A stretch of DNA of 50,098 nucleotides, from contig DVGN01000072.1 of assembly GCA_018712725.1 (NCBI GenBank), forward strand, positions 1-50,098, given 5' to 3'. This DNA is from Candidatus Scatosoma pullicola (GTDB lineage Bacteria > Bacillota > Clostridia > Christensenellales > Borkfalkiaceae). The stretch's first letter is position 1. Each line of letters opens with the position of its first letter. Of this stretch, positions 26,149 to 36,000 are shown one piece after another. The position numbers were made by a program, and so were the translations under genes. A model generated the notes under the pieces. The model searched no databases, was not told the DNA's origin, and was given only the letters and a program-made list of their open reading frames with translations.

Positions 26149-27066
26149 ATGCAAAAAGCGAACAAAAAAAGACGGTTCGGAAAGGAACAGAGGGAGTTTG
26201 TCTTTTATCTCTGCCTTGTCGCTCTGCCGTTGGCGCAGTTCTGCATCTTTTATATCGGGGTGAATTTCAATTCCATCCTGCTGACTTTCCGCAATTACAG
26301 TTTTGACGAGGGGTACAGTTTTGCCGGATTTGACAATATCGTTCGGGTGTTCAGATCCCTGACTTCCGAAGCGGTGCTGAAATATTCCGTCCGGAATTCC
26401 CTTATCACCTATGCGGTTACCTTGCTTGCGGGGACGACGCTGGCTCTGTTCTTTTCCTACTTCATTTATAAAAAAATGCCCCTTGCCAACGTCTATCGCG
26501 TCGTGCTGTTCCTGCCTTCCGTGATTTCGTCCATCGTCATGGTCATCCTCTTCAAGTACTTCTGCGAGAACGCCATTCCGGAGATATGGGAGGCGCTTAC
26601 GGGAGAACAGATCGGCGGACTTCTGAGCAGTACGAAAACATCTTTTCCCACCCTTCTCTTTTATCTCGTCTGGACGGGATTCGGGACGCAGGTCATCATG
26701 TACACGGGTGCGATGAACAACATTTCCGATTCGGTAGTGGAGTCCGCCCGGCTGGATGGCGCTTCGCAGCTGAGGGAATTTATCTCTATCACCCTGCCCA
26801 TGATATGGCCTACATTCGTCACGTTTATCGTCGTGGGAATCGCGGGAATTTTCACCAATCAGCTCAATCTGTACAGCTTTTACGGGACGGGCGCCGATCT
26901 GGCGGATTATACAATCGGCTACTATCTCTATCGGGAGACGACGCGCGCCACGCTTCCCGAATATCCCTATCTTTCCGCGATGGGCTTTGTGTTCACGCTG
27001 TTTGCGGTTCCGCTCACTTTTCTCGTAAAAAGCGCGCTTGAAAAGTTCGGACCCGGGACCGATTGA
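26149..27066 (+). CDS. Sugar ABC transporter permease, MalF/UgpA type
   Basis: A 305-residue membrane permease with six predicted helices and a basic N-terminus ('KKRRFGKEQREF'). The EAA loop is visible as 'ESARLDGASQLREFISITLP', the contact point for the ATPase. It pairs with the next gene as the two channel subunits of a carbohydrate uptake transporter. AGGAGG lies about 14 bases before the ATG, a long spacing like that of the aldolase gene. No ATPase gene is found in this locus, so the pair probably uses a shared MsmK/UgpC-like ATPase from elsewhere. Confidence 0.9.
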   Translation: MQKANKKRRFGKEQREFVFYLCLVALPLAQFCIFYIGVNFNSILLTFRNYSFDEGYSFAGFDNIVRVFRSLTSEAVLKYSVRNSLITYAVTLLAGTTLALFFSYFIYKKMPLANVYRVVLFLPSVISSIVMVILFKYFCENAIPEIWEALTGEQIGGLLSSTKTSFPTLLFYLVWTGFGTQVIMYTGAMNNISDSVVESARLDGASQLREFISITLPMIWPTFVTFIVVGIAGIFTNQLNLYSFYGTGADLADYTIGYYLYRETTRATLPEYPYLSAMGFVFTLFAVPLTFLVKSALEKFGPGTD

Positions 27067-27076
27067 GGAGGAGCAT

Positions 27077-27967
27077 ATGGCGAGTAAATTGAAAAAGGGA
27101 GAGGGCAGGTGTTTGAAGATCGCTCTGTCCGTAGTGCTGGCGGTCTATGCGTTTTCCCTGTTCATACCCATTCTCTGGGGGGTACTCACTTCCTTCAAAA
27201 GCCAGGAAGATTTCCGGCTCAACCTCTTCGGGCTGCCAAATCCCTTTACGCTGGAAAATTATCTCCGGGCGTTCGAACTGCTGTATCGCGACGTGGAAAA
27301 TGCGGGCGGAGTGGTCGTGCGCGTCTATTTCCCGTTGATGTTTCTCTATTCCTTTTTGTACGCGGGCGGCTGTGCGCTGATGTCTACTACGACGGCTTGT
27401 GTCGTCGCTTACGCGACCGTCAAATTTGAAAAATTCAAACTCAGCAAAGTCATTTATACCATCGTCGTCGTGACGATGATCCTGCCCGTCATCGGCAATC
27501 TGCCGTCGGAAATCCATATGTCCCGGTTGTTGGGGTTCTACAATACCTTCCCGGGAATATGGATCATGAAGATGACCTTTTTGGGCATGTATTTTCTCGT
27601 CTTTCACGCTACATTCCGCGGCGTGGCGAAAGATTACTACGAAGCGGCATATCTGGACGGGGCGTCCGAATGGATGGTGATGGTGAAAATTGCCTTTCCG
27701 CTCGTCACCTATACCTATCTCACCGTGCTGCTTCTCAATTTCATCACTTTCTGGAACGATTACCAGGTACCGCTCATCTATCTTCCCAGCTATCCCACGG
27801 CGGCGTACGGCGTATTTCTGTTCAGCCGCTCCAACGATACGCGGCTTTCCAGCGTTCCGGCAAGAATTACGGGGTGTATTTATATGCTCCTTCCCGTCCT
27901 GATACTGTTCATTGCCTTTCATAAACATCTGATGGGCAATCTGTCGATGGGCGGCATTAAAGAATGA
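27077..27967 (+). CDS. Sugar ABC transporter permease, MalG/UgpE type
   Basis: A 296-residue permease, partner of the preceding gene. The start chosen is the ATG at 27077, which has AGGAGG six bases upstream; an in-frame ATG at 27038 overlaps the previous gene and lacks an SD. The first helix ('VLAVYAFSLFIPILWGVLTS') and following 'FKSQEDF' are typical of the MalG group. The EAA loop reads 'YYEAAYLDGASEWMVMVKIA', followed by the conserved proline (FPLV). The C-terminus, 'HLMGNLSMGGIKE', is the usual MalG ending 'GLTxGAVKG' in slightly altered form. Gap to the previous gene is 10 bases. Confidence 0.92.
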   Translation: MASKLKKGEGRCLKIALSVVLAVYAFSLFIPILWGVLTSFKSQEDFRLNLFGLPNPFTLENYLRAFELLYRDVENAGGVVVRVYFPLMFLYSFLYAGGCALMSTTTACVVAYATVKFEKFKLSKVIYTIVVVTMILPVIGNLPSEIHMSRLLGFYNTFPGIWIMKMTFLGMYFLVFHATFRGVAKDYYEAAYLDGASEWMVMVKIAFPLVTYTYLTVLLLNFITFWNDYQVPLIYLPSYPTAAYGVFLFSRSNDTRLSSVPARITGCIYMLLPVLILFIAFHKHLMGNLSMGGIKE

Positions 27968-27985
27968 CCGATCAAGGAGGTAAAA

Positions 27986-30900
27986 ATGAAGAAGACCAAA
28001 CTGTGCGCCTTCCTTTCGGGCGCGGCGGCGCTTTCCCTGTTCGCGGCGGCGTTTTCGGCTCTGCCCGCCGCGGCAGACGATTCGCTTCCCGACGTGTCGG
28101 ATGCGGAGATCGCTCAAACGGTGTTTACCGGCGAGAGATTTGACGCGCCCGACGCATCCATAACTTACCGGGGAAAGACAGCCGAGGCGTCCGCCCGCCT
28201 CCTCTATCCTTCGGGTAAAGCGACGGCGGCGGAAAACTGCCTGCTCGACGAGGCGGGCATGTATACGGTGGAATATACCGCAGTGTTCGACGGCTTCCCC
28301 GTACAGGAGGAACGCACTTTCGTCGCCGTACAGCATCTGTTCGAATCGGACGGCGACACGGCACCCTATTATGGTGCGCCGGAGGATGTGCCGGACAGAC
28401 CCGGCATCGTCGTGACACTCGGAAAAGGGGAGACCTTCCGCTATAATCGCATGATAGATTTCCGGGAAATGACCGCGCAGGATATGCTCATCGAGATGTA
28501 CGTCCTGCCCGAGAAACTCGGGACAGCGGACGCCCGGCAGATCATTTATACTTTTACGGATACGGAGAATGAAAACAACGTTCTCACCATTACGCAGCAG
28601 GCGCATTACACGCAGGACGATTGGGCGATCCGGCAGACCTATCTGCGCGCGGGCGCCACCGGTCAGCCCGAGTCGGGCTGGGAATGGACGGGCGGGCCTC
28701 TGCACAGCGGAGACAAATGGGGGACCTGCGTGCAATTTTCCATGCATGGTCAGCCCGCTTCGGGATCTTATAAAACGCAGAATCTCAATTTTTCGATCGA
28801 TTACGAAAATCTGCGCATGATGACCAATTACGGCTCGCAGGAAATCATCGATCTGAACGATCCTGCCGTCTTCGACACCCTTTGGGAAGGGTTTGAAAAG
28901 GGCACGGCGTACCTGTCCGTTACCTGCGGACAGTTCAACAGTTCGGATACTACTTTTGTCCTCACGAATGTGGGGGGACAGCCGATTTCCGACGGGAACA
29001 CCGTCGCGATCAGGGACGATGAAGCGCCTGTTCTGACCGTGGAAAAGCCGGAACAGGAGACGCCGCAGGCAGTCGTCGGCAGCCCGTATAAACTTTACGG
29101 GGCGACGGCGGCGGACAATATGGATAAATCGCCGGATGTCACCTGTCGGGTATTCGTCAATTACGGAAGCAACATGCAGGCGGAATACGATGTCGCGGAC
29201 GGCGCGTTTACCCCCGATCGGGCGGGTATTTACACGGTAGAATACACCGCTGTGGACTATTTCGGAAACAAAGCCGTCAAGACGATACAGATAACGGCGG
29301 GGGAACGCCCGGAACCGCTGACGATCTCCGTTTCGGACGCCGGCGCCGAAGGGGTGGCGGGAGAGCTGTTCACGGTGGCGGATTACAGCGTGGACGGCAC
29401 GATCGGCAGCTGGGAAGTGGCGATAGAAGCCTCTGTGGAGGCGGACGGGGAAACGTACGTCTATGAAGTGACGGACGGGCAGTTCCGCCCCGAATACGCG
29501 GGGGAATATACCGTCCGCTATACCGTCAGCGATTATATCGGTTCCGCTTCCTGTGAATACAAGGTAAAAGTGGAGGCGGGCAGCGTCGTGAAAATGCTCG
29601 CCGAGGCGGACCTTCCCGACTATATGCTCGTGGGGGCGACCTATCGCCTTCCCGCGGTTGACGGCGTCGATTATTCGGGCGGCAAGCCCGCTCCGCTGCC
29701 TTCCGAGATCGAAGTGAGCGGCGCGCGGGCGGATTTCTCGGGAAATTCGCTTACGCCGGCGGAGGCGGGGCTGATCACGGTTTCCTATGTCGTCCGTTCG
29801 GGCGGCGCGGAGGACAGGCGGGAATACACCGTCCGCGCGGTGGATGCGGGATACGGCGGTTCCTATCGGATGCAGGACTATTTTTACGGAGACGGCGTAA
29901 CCATGTCTGCGGCGACCGGATATGTGGAAGCTGCAACTTCCGCGGACGCCCGGATCGATTTCATCAAGACGGTGGCAGCGGGATTCCAGCTTACGTTCTC
30001 CGTCGATCCCCTGCGGAAGGCGTTTGAGAGGCTGACGGTGACCGTTTGCGATTCGGTTGAACCGGACAGGAAAATAGAGCTTGTCTTTTACAGAAATCGG
30101 ACGGGGATGGCTTATGTTTCCGTCAACGGCGGACAAAACAGGCTGACGGAAGGGAGCTGGAACGGCGACGGCGTTTCGTGGGATGTTCTCTATGACGCTT
30201 CGCTCAATACGCTGAGCATCGGCTCTTACGTCAGGATGGAAATGCCGGACGACTTCTCCTTCCCCTCCGGGCTGGTGTATGTCTCCTTCGGCATGAAAGA
30301 GGTCTCCGGTCCCTCGGCGATTCGCTTCGAGCGAGTAAACAATCAGGCGCTGAACGACAGCGCGCGCGACGTGGTGCGCCCGCAGATTTCCGTGCTCGGC
30401 AGCGTGAATGCGGACTATACGATGGGCGAAAAGGTCGAGCTTCCCGCGGCGGCGGCAGCCGACGTGCTCGATCCTTCGGTCAACTTCTCTCTGACGGTGT
30501 CGGCGCCCGACGGTTCCGCGGTGTGGACGGATTCGGGTCGGGAACTCAGGAATGTCGATCCCATGCAGTCGTATGTCTTTACGGCGTCGCAATACGGACA
30601 GTATGTGGTCGAACTCACGGCAACGGACGGCGCCAACCGGCGGCAGGTGACCCGCTATACCGTCAACGTGACGGACAAGACGCTGCCCGAAATCGCATTG
30701 CACGGGAATCTTCCGACGGCGGGGAAGGCGGGCGAAGGCATTGCGCTGCCCGGGGCATCCGTCACCGACGATTCGGGGGCGGCGATGGCTTATTGCGTGT
30801 ATCTCGTGCGCCCGGACGGCGTACAGATATCCCTGTTCTCGTTCGTCAGGGACGACAGGGGGGAGATCGTTTATAATGAGGACGGAACGCCGCAGATCGA

Positions 30901-31012
30901 GTATTACGACGGCTTTGTGCCGGGTGCTGCGGGCAAGTGGATGGTGATATACTACGCGGCGGACGGCTCGGGAAATACCGCGATCCGCACGTTTGAAATC
31001 TCCGTCGAATGA
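27986..31012 (+). CDS. Large secreted protein with repeated Ig-like domains
   Basis: A 1008-residue exported protein. A classical signal peptide ends near 'ALPAAADD', with no lipobox. Several Ig-like (DUF5011/HYR-like) beta-sandwiches are recognisable by repeated endings such as 'AGIYTVEYTAVDYFGNKAVK', 'AGEYTVRYTVSDYIGS' and 'YGQYVVELTATDGANR', the last ones near the C-terminus. Between them lie longer segments without clear motif, for example around 95-330 and 640-790, which may be carbohydrate-binding or lectin-like sandwiches. There is no C-terminal helix, sortase motif or SLH domain, so how it stays at the cell surface is unclear. An SD (AGGAGG) precedes the ATG and the gene is 18 bases after the permease. 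A role in glycan binding is inferred from location. Confidence 0.75.
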   Translation: MKKTKLCAFLSGAAALSLFAAAFSALPAAADDSLPDVSDAEIAQTVFTGERFDAPDASITYRGKTAEASARLLYPSGKATAAENCLLDEAGMYTVEYTAVFDGFPVQEERTFVAVQHLFESDGDTAPYYGAPEDVPDRPGIVVTLGKGETFRYNRMIDFREMTAQDMLIEMYVLPEKLGTADARQIIYTFTDTENENNVLTITQQAHYTQDDWAIRQTYLRAGATGQPESGWEWTGGPLHSGDKWGTCVQFSMHGQPASGSYKTQNLNFSIDYENLRMMTNYGSQEIIDLNDPAVFDTLWEGFEKGTAYLSVTCGQFNSSDTTFVLTNVGGQPISDGNTVAIRDDEAPVLTVEKPEQETPQAVVGSPYKLYGATAADNMDKSPDVTCRVFVNYGSNMQAEYDVADGAFTPDRAGIYTVEYTAVDYFGNKAVKTIQITAGERPEPLTISVSDAGAEGVAGELFTVADYSVDGTIGSWEVAIEASVEADGETYVYEVTDGQFRPEYAGEYTVRYTVSDYIGSASCEYKVKVEAGSVVKMLAEADLPDYMLVGATYRLPAVDGVDYSGGKPAPLPSEIEVSGARADFSGNSLTPAEAGLITVSYVVRSGGAEDRREYTVRAVDAGYGGSYRMQDYFYGDGVTMSAATGYVEAATSADARIDFIKTVAAGFQLTFSVDPLRKAFERLTVTVCDSVEPDRKIELVFYRNRTGMAYVSVNGGQNRLTEGSWNGDGVSWDVLYDASLNTLSIGSYVRMEMPDDFSFPSGLVYVSFGMKEVSGPSAIRFERVNNQALNDSARDVVRPQISVLGSVNADYTMGEKVELPAAAAADVLDPSVNFSLTVSAPDGSAVWTDSGRELRNVDPMQSYVFTASQYGQYVVELTATDGANRRQVTRYTVNVTDKTLPEIALHGNLPTAGKAGEGIALPGASVTDDSGAAMAYCVYLVRPDGVQISLFSFVRDDRGEIVYNEDGTPQIEYYDGFVPGAAGKWMVIYYAADGSGNTAIRTFEISVE

Positions 31013-31020
31013 GGTGGAAC

Positions 31021-32982
31021 ATGAAAAAGACAGGAAATTATTTGAGCGTGTTTCTGGCAGCGCTTACTCTCCTTTCGGGGGCGGCGTGCGGCGGCGGAAA
31101 AGAGAGCGGCAGCGGCGCGGGTCCGGATGGCGGATATCCCGTCATCGATCTGCCCGCGGATACGGAGAGCAAAGGCGTTCACGAAGTCTCCGTTTCGGAC
31201 GGCGGCGTCGATTTCGCCGTCGGCGGCAAGGTGGAGCATGAAATCGTCATCCCCGCGGAGGCGGATACGACGCTGCAAAGCGCGGCGTCCGAACTGCGCG
31301 TGTTTGTCTTTGAATCGACGGGGACGGAAATGCCGGTCGTCACGGACGAGGAAGTTACCTGGTCTCCTGCCGCGAAGTACTTTGTGCTCGGTGCGGACAA
31401 TGCCTTGACGGAAGCGGCGGGCATTCAGATTCCCGAAGGATTGGACCGCAGGGGGGCCTATGTGGAGACGGAGGGGAATTCCGTATTTCTCGCGGGGGAA
31501 ACCTCCACGGGGACGCTCAACGCCGTCTATGAATGGCTGCATTACCAGCTCGATTGGGAAATCTATTCCACCGAGGTCATCGTGCAGCAGACGGACGTGA
31601 AGGATATGAAACTCAAAGAGATGCGGATCGTGGAAGTGCCCGACATCGAGGACATCAATTCCACTTACGGCTGGACGGACAACGATGCGATCACTTCGCA
31701 GCGGTTGCGTTATACGAACGAATATTGGATCCCCGTGGGCGGAAACAATCACCATAACAGTTTCGATTACGTCCCGCCTGCGGAATATAAGGACAAATAT
31801 CCCGAATGGTTCAGCGACGACGGTTTGCAGCTGTGTTATACGGCGCACGGAAAGGATACGCTCGACGAAATGATCGACGTGGCGGTCGAAAGCATGAAGG
31901 AAGCGCTGATCGCTTACCCCCATCTGGAAAATATTTCGCTCACCCATCAGGATACCACGACCTGGTGTTCCTGTTCCGCCTGTGCCGAACTGAACCGGCA
32001 GTACGGGACGGACGCAGTCAGCGTCATTCGTTTCTGCAATGCGGTCAACCGGAAGATACAGGCATGGTTCCAAACGCCGGAGGGCGCCCCTTACGCGCGT
32101 GACCTCAAAATCATGTTTTTTGCTTATCACGCCACGCAGGTCGCCCCCGTCACCTATGACGCCGCTTCGGATACCTATTCGCCCATCGACGATACGGTGA
32201 TCTGCGACGACAACGTGGGGGTGATCTACGCGCCCATCCGCGCGAGCTATCAGGTGCCGCTCGACGACGAGTACAACGAATTGTATTACGATACCGTCCG
32301 CGGCTGGACGGCGGTGTGTAAAAATCTCTGCATGTGGACATATTCGACCAATTTCCATTACTATCTCGTCCCCACCAACACCTACAATTCGATGCAGTTC
32401 AATTATCGTTTCCTGAGTGATAACAATACCATCTGGCTGCTCGATCAGGCGCAGTACGCCCGGATCGCTTCCGGTTTCTCGGCGCTCAAATGTTATCTCA
32501 ATACCAAAATGGCATGGAACGTGAACGCCGATTTCAACGGGTTGATCGACGCGTTTTTCGAAAATTATTTCGGACCGGCGGCGCCCTATATGCGCAAATA
32601 TTTCGATGAACTCCGTGCGCATTGGGCTTATCTCGAAGAGGCGATGGGCTATATCGGCGACTGCTATCTCGAACCGCTCGAACAGTCCTATTGGCCGAGC
32701 ACGCTGCTCGAACGCTGGATAGGTTATCTCGAAGAGGCGCAGGCGGAGGTGGAGACCCTTCGCGAGAGGGATCCGGCGGCGTATAAAATTTACGGCGAAA
32801 ACGTGCTTTTGGAGACGATTTCGCCCCGTTTCCTGCTCATCGATCTGTGGCCCGGTACGTTCGGGGCGTCGGAGCTCTACGAGACGAAAATTTCGTTCCG
32901 CGCCGACTGCATCGCGCTCGGCATCACCAATTATGCGGAAAAAGTAGACATTTCCGAACTTTGGTCAAATTGGGGAATCTGA
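31021..32982 (+). CDS. DUF4838 lipoprotein, putative glycoside hydrolase
   Basis: A 653-residue predicted lipoprotein; the signal peptide ends in LSGAAC. The N-terminal domain (about 70-190) resembles the GH20/GH67-type N-terminal fold ('LQSAASELRVFVFESTG' and 'GTLNAVYEWLHYQLDWEIYS'). The following DUF4838 domain is recognised by 'NNHHNSF', 'SLTHQDTTTWCSCSACAEL' with the CxCxxC cluster Cys316-Cys318-Cys321, and 'ARDLKIMFFAYHATQVAP'. The family is assumed to be glycosidase-like with a TIM barrel, but its reaction is not established. The ATG at 31021 has GAGGTGG upstream; an earlier in-frame ATG at 31009 overlaps the previous stop and would disturb the signal peptide. Its location in a sugar-import gene run suggests it trims the glycan outside the cell. 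Confidence 0.85.
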   Translation: MKKTGNYLSVFLAALTLLSGAACGGGKESGSGAGPDGGYPVIDLPADTESKGVHEVSVSDGGVDFAVGGKVEHEIVIPAEADTTLQSAASELRVFVFESTGTEMPVVTDEEVTWSPAAKYFVLGADNALTEAAGIQIPEGLDRRGAYVETEGNSVFLAGETSTGTLNAVYEWLHYQLDWEIYSTEVIVQQTDVKDMKLKEMRIVEVPDIEDINSTYGWTDNDAITSQRLRYTNEYWIPVGGNNHHNSFDYVPPAEYKDKYPEWFSDDGLQLCYTAHGKDTLDEMIDVAVESMKEALIAYPHLENISLTHQDTTTWCSCSACAELNRQYGTDAVSVIRFCNAVNRKIQAWFQTPEGAPYARDLKIMFFAYHATQVAPVTYDAASDTYSPIDDTVICDDNVGVIYAPIRASYQVPLDDEYNELYYDTVRGWTAVCKNLCMWTYSTNFHYYLVPTNTYNSMQFNYRFLSDNNTIWLLDQAQYARIASGFSALKCYLNTKMAWNVNADFNGLIDAFFENYFGPAAPYMRKYFDELRAHWAYLEEAMGYIGDCYLEPLEQSYWPSTLLERWIGYLEEAQAEVETLRERDPAAYKIYGENVLLETISPRFLLIDLWPGTFGASELYETKISFRADCIALGITNYAEKVDISELWSNWGI

Positions 32983-33028
32983 AAATCATGCGCGTTTGCG
33001 CGCACGAAAAAATATCGGGAGGAAAAAA

Positions 33029-36000
33029 ATGAAGAAGAAATTCAGACTTGCGTTTCTTGCGTTGCTGGCGCTTTGCGTTTCGGCGGGCGCCGCGTGCGGT
33101 TCGGTGGGGGACGGAGATTCGCAGAATTCCGGCTCTTCTTCCGGCAGCGCTGAGGAGACGAGCAGCGTTTCCCTCAATCGGGAGACGTTGGAGATCGACC
33201 GCTTCGGGGAAGGGACGCTCACGGCCGAGATCACGGGGAGCGGAACAGTGGAATGGTCCAGCTCGGATGAGAAGGTCGTGACCGTCGACGGGGGCAAGGT
33301 TGTGGCTACGGGCGTCGGAACGGCTGTCGTCACTGCGACCCTTGCGGGGACGAACATCTCCGATACTTGTACGGTGACCGTTACGGAGGCGACCGAATTG
33401 CCCGTTCTCACCCTCGACAAAACGTCCGTTTCCGTGTTGAAAGGGGGGACGCTCACCGTCACGCCGACCGTGCGCTACCGCGGCGAAGCGGTAGAAGGCG
33501 CCGTATATACATGGACGATCGACGACACCGGCGTGGCGACCGTGGCGGACGGCGTGGTGACGGGCGTCTCCACGGGCAGCGCCAAATTGTCCGTGCAAGC
33601 CGTCTGGAAAGGGGAGACGCTCGTCCGGACCATCGACGTTTTCGTCAATGCGGATGCGTCCGTGTCCGTGACGAGCGGCGGCGAGGCGGTGACTTCCGTC
33701 ACGCTGAGAACTTCTCTGCCCGAGGGCGTCGATCCCGCTTATATCACGGAAATCGTCCTTTCCGCCGCCGCATATGAAGGCGGAAAGCAAGTGGAGGATC
33801 CGACGATCGTCTGGACGCTGACGGGGGATGCCGTAACTTTGGAAAATGGCAAAGTGACCGCCTCCAAGGAAGGGAGCGCAACCGTGCGCGCAGCCTATAC
33901 CACGACGGAAGGGGACGAAGTGTATGCGGACGTGGAAATTACCGTCGTTCTGCCCGACATTGACAGCGATGTGCAGCTGGAAGCGGATAAGACGGCGCCT
34001 GGCGCGCCTCTCGATTTTTCGGCGATCACGTCGGAAGAGGTGGTCGGGCTGGAATATAATGGTACGGATATTCTCGTCGACGGCGCGATCAATGCCGATT
34101 GGCTGGCTTTGCAGTCGGACGGGACGCTCCCCGTTCAGGTGATTACCCAAACCGTCGTCTACAACGTGCAGCTCTCTGTCTTCACCCGTTATATTGCTCC
34201 CGATCTGGGCGACACCTCCGTCGTCAACATCGTGGAAAGCACGGGCAATCGGCCGCTCGGCGGCATGTGGAGCGCGGCGGGCGAGGCGGACGAACCGACC
34301 GTCGGAGATACGGACGGGGTGTTTAAGTACGAACTGACGGACGGGATCGGAGCGGGAGAGGCGTTCTCTTACCGCGTCGAACTCAGCGATTTGGCAAGCA
34401 GGTATGGTACCAATAATGGCTATATTCTGTTTGATCTGTTCGTACCCGAAGGACAGCCGGGCGCCGCAGGCTGGGGCAGCCGGGGCGGAGATCTTTGGAT
34501 CGACTGGCTGGTCGGCAGGCCGCTTTCCGCGGACAAAGGCTTCTATATCGGCGCCGACGGGATCAAGACCGACGTCCTCCGCGCCGGGGAATGGACGACC
34601 GTCGTCGTCCCTTCCGGAACACTCGGACTCAGCCGTTTTGCGATCATGTCGGCGGGCGGAAACGACGTGACTTATTATATCCGGGATATGCGTTTGTATG
34701 CCGCGGATAAATGGAATACGCCCTATCTCACGTCGGGGCTTTCCGAAATCGTCCTCGAAGAGGGAGAGACGTATGAATTTTCCGGCGACGAATTTGCGGG
34801 GCTGTATCTCGGCGCGAACGAAGCGGATGCGATTTCCGAAATTCTCCTTTCCGGCGGGGATGAAGAAGTCGTGACGACGGGCGGCGCGGTGATTACGGCG
34901 GTCGGCGGCGGATCTTCGGCGGTGCTTGTGACCGTCCGCATCGGCAATGTCAGCCTGACGACAAGCGTCAATGTGGTCGTCGCGCAGGAGGTTTCGCCCG
35001 TGGACATCGACCGTGCCGCGACGGGAACGCTCGCGAGCGCGGATATAAAGGGCACGATCGAGCGCGTCGAATACGAAGGCGAGATCGTTGCGGAAAGTGC
35101 AGACATTTCCGAATTCTTAAAAACGATAGAAGGATGCTCGCTCGGCGCGCCGGCGGAGAAGATCGTCACCGTCGTCACCGACGAGGGTGTATATTCCGTG
35201 ACCCTCCGCGTGGTTGATACCAAGGACTATGTCGATAAGACGGGATTCGAGGCGGTAAACAACGGCGGGGCGGCAAATCTTTGGTCGGTTGTGGATACCT
35301 ATGAGGGAAAACAGGACGTCCGGCACTATAATTCGGCGAAAGAGGACGGAACGGCAGACGGCATTACAATCTGGAACAGCCGTATCAATTTCAACAACAA
35401 CGCCGTGTATTCCCGTTACGATTATATGACGATGGACATTTTTGTGCCCGAAGGCTCTTCGTTCGGTCTGCTGTTAGGTCAGGGCGGGGCTACCATGTAT
35501 TCGCTGACGGACGGAACGGAGATCGGAACGGACGTCTATCCGTTTGCTTTCGACGCGAAGGGGACCCGTCTGGAAACCTTCCGCACGGGAGAATGGGTGA
35601 CGATTGCCGTGCCTACGGCTGTCCTGCTCGAACAGCGCTGTGCCTTCGGACAGGCGGATAATGCGGTGTACGAATATTATGTCGGAGAGATGAGGCTGTA
35701 CACGCGGGAAAATTTCGAAGGAGCTTTCGATATTCCGAAGCTGGAGCCGACGGTCACTCTCGATAAGTCAGATACGAACGTTTTCAAGGTGGTGGACAGC
35801 AATTCCATCCAGCCTTGGGAAGCGGCAGGGACTTACGAGGGAAAAGAAAACGTATGGCATTACAGCTCGGATAAGGGTGACGGAACGGCAGACGGCGTTA
35901 CGATCTGGAATGCGCGCGTCGATTTCCACAACAACGCACTGTATTCTCAATATGCCTATTTGGCAGTGGATTTCTTTGTCGCGGAAGGCTCTTCGATGGG

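Noticed and set aside
31009-31020. ATG at 31009 as start of the DUF4838 gene
   Set aside because: It overlaps the previous stop, has no SD and adds residues before a clean lipoprotein signal peptide; 31021 has GAGGTGG upstream.
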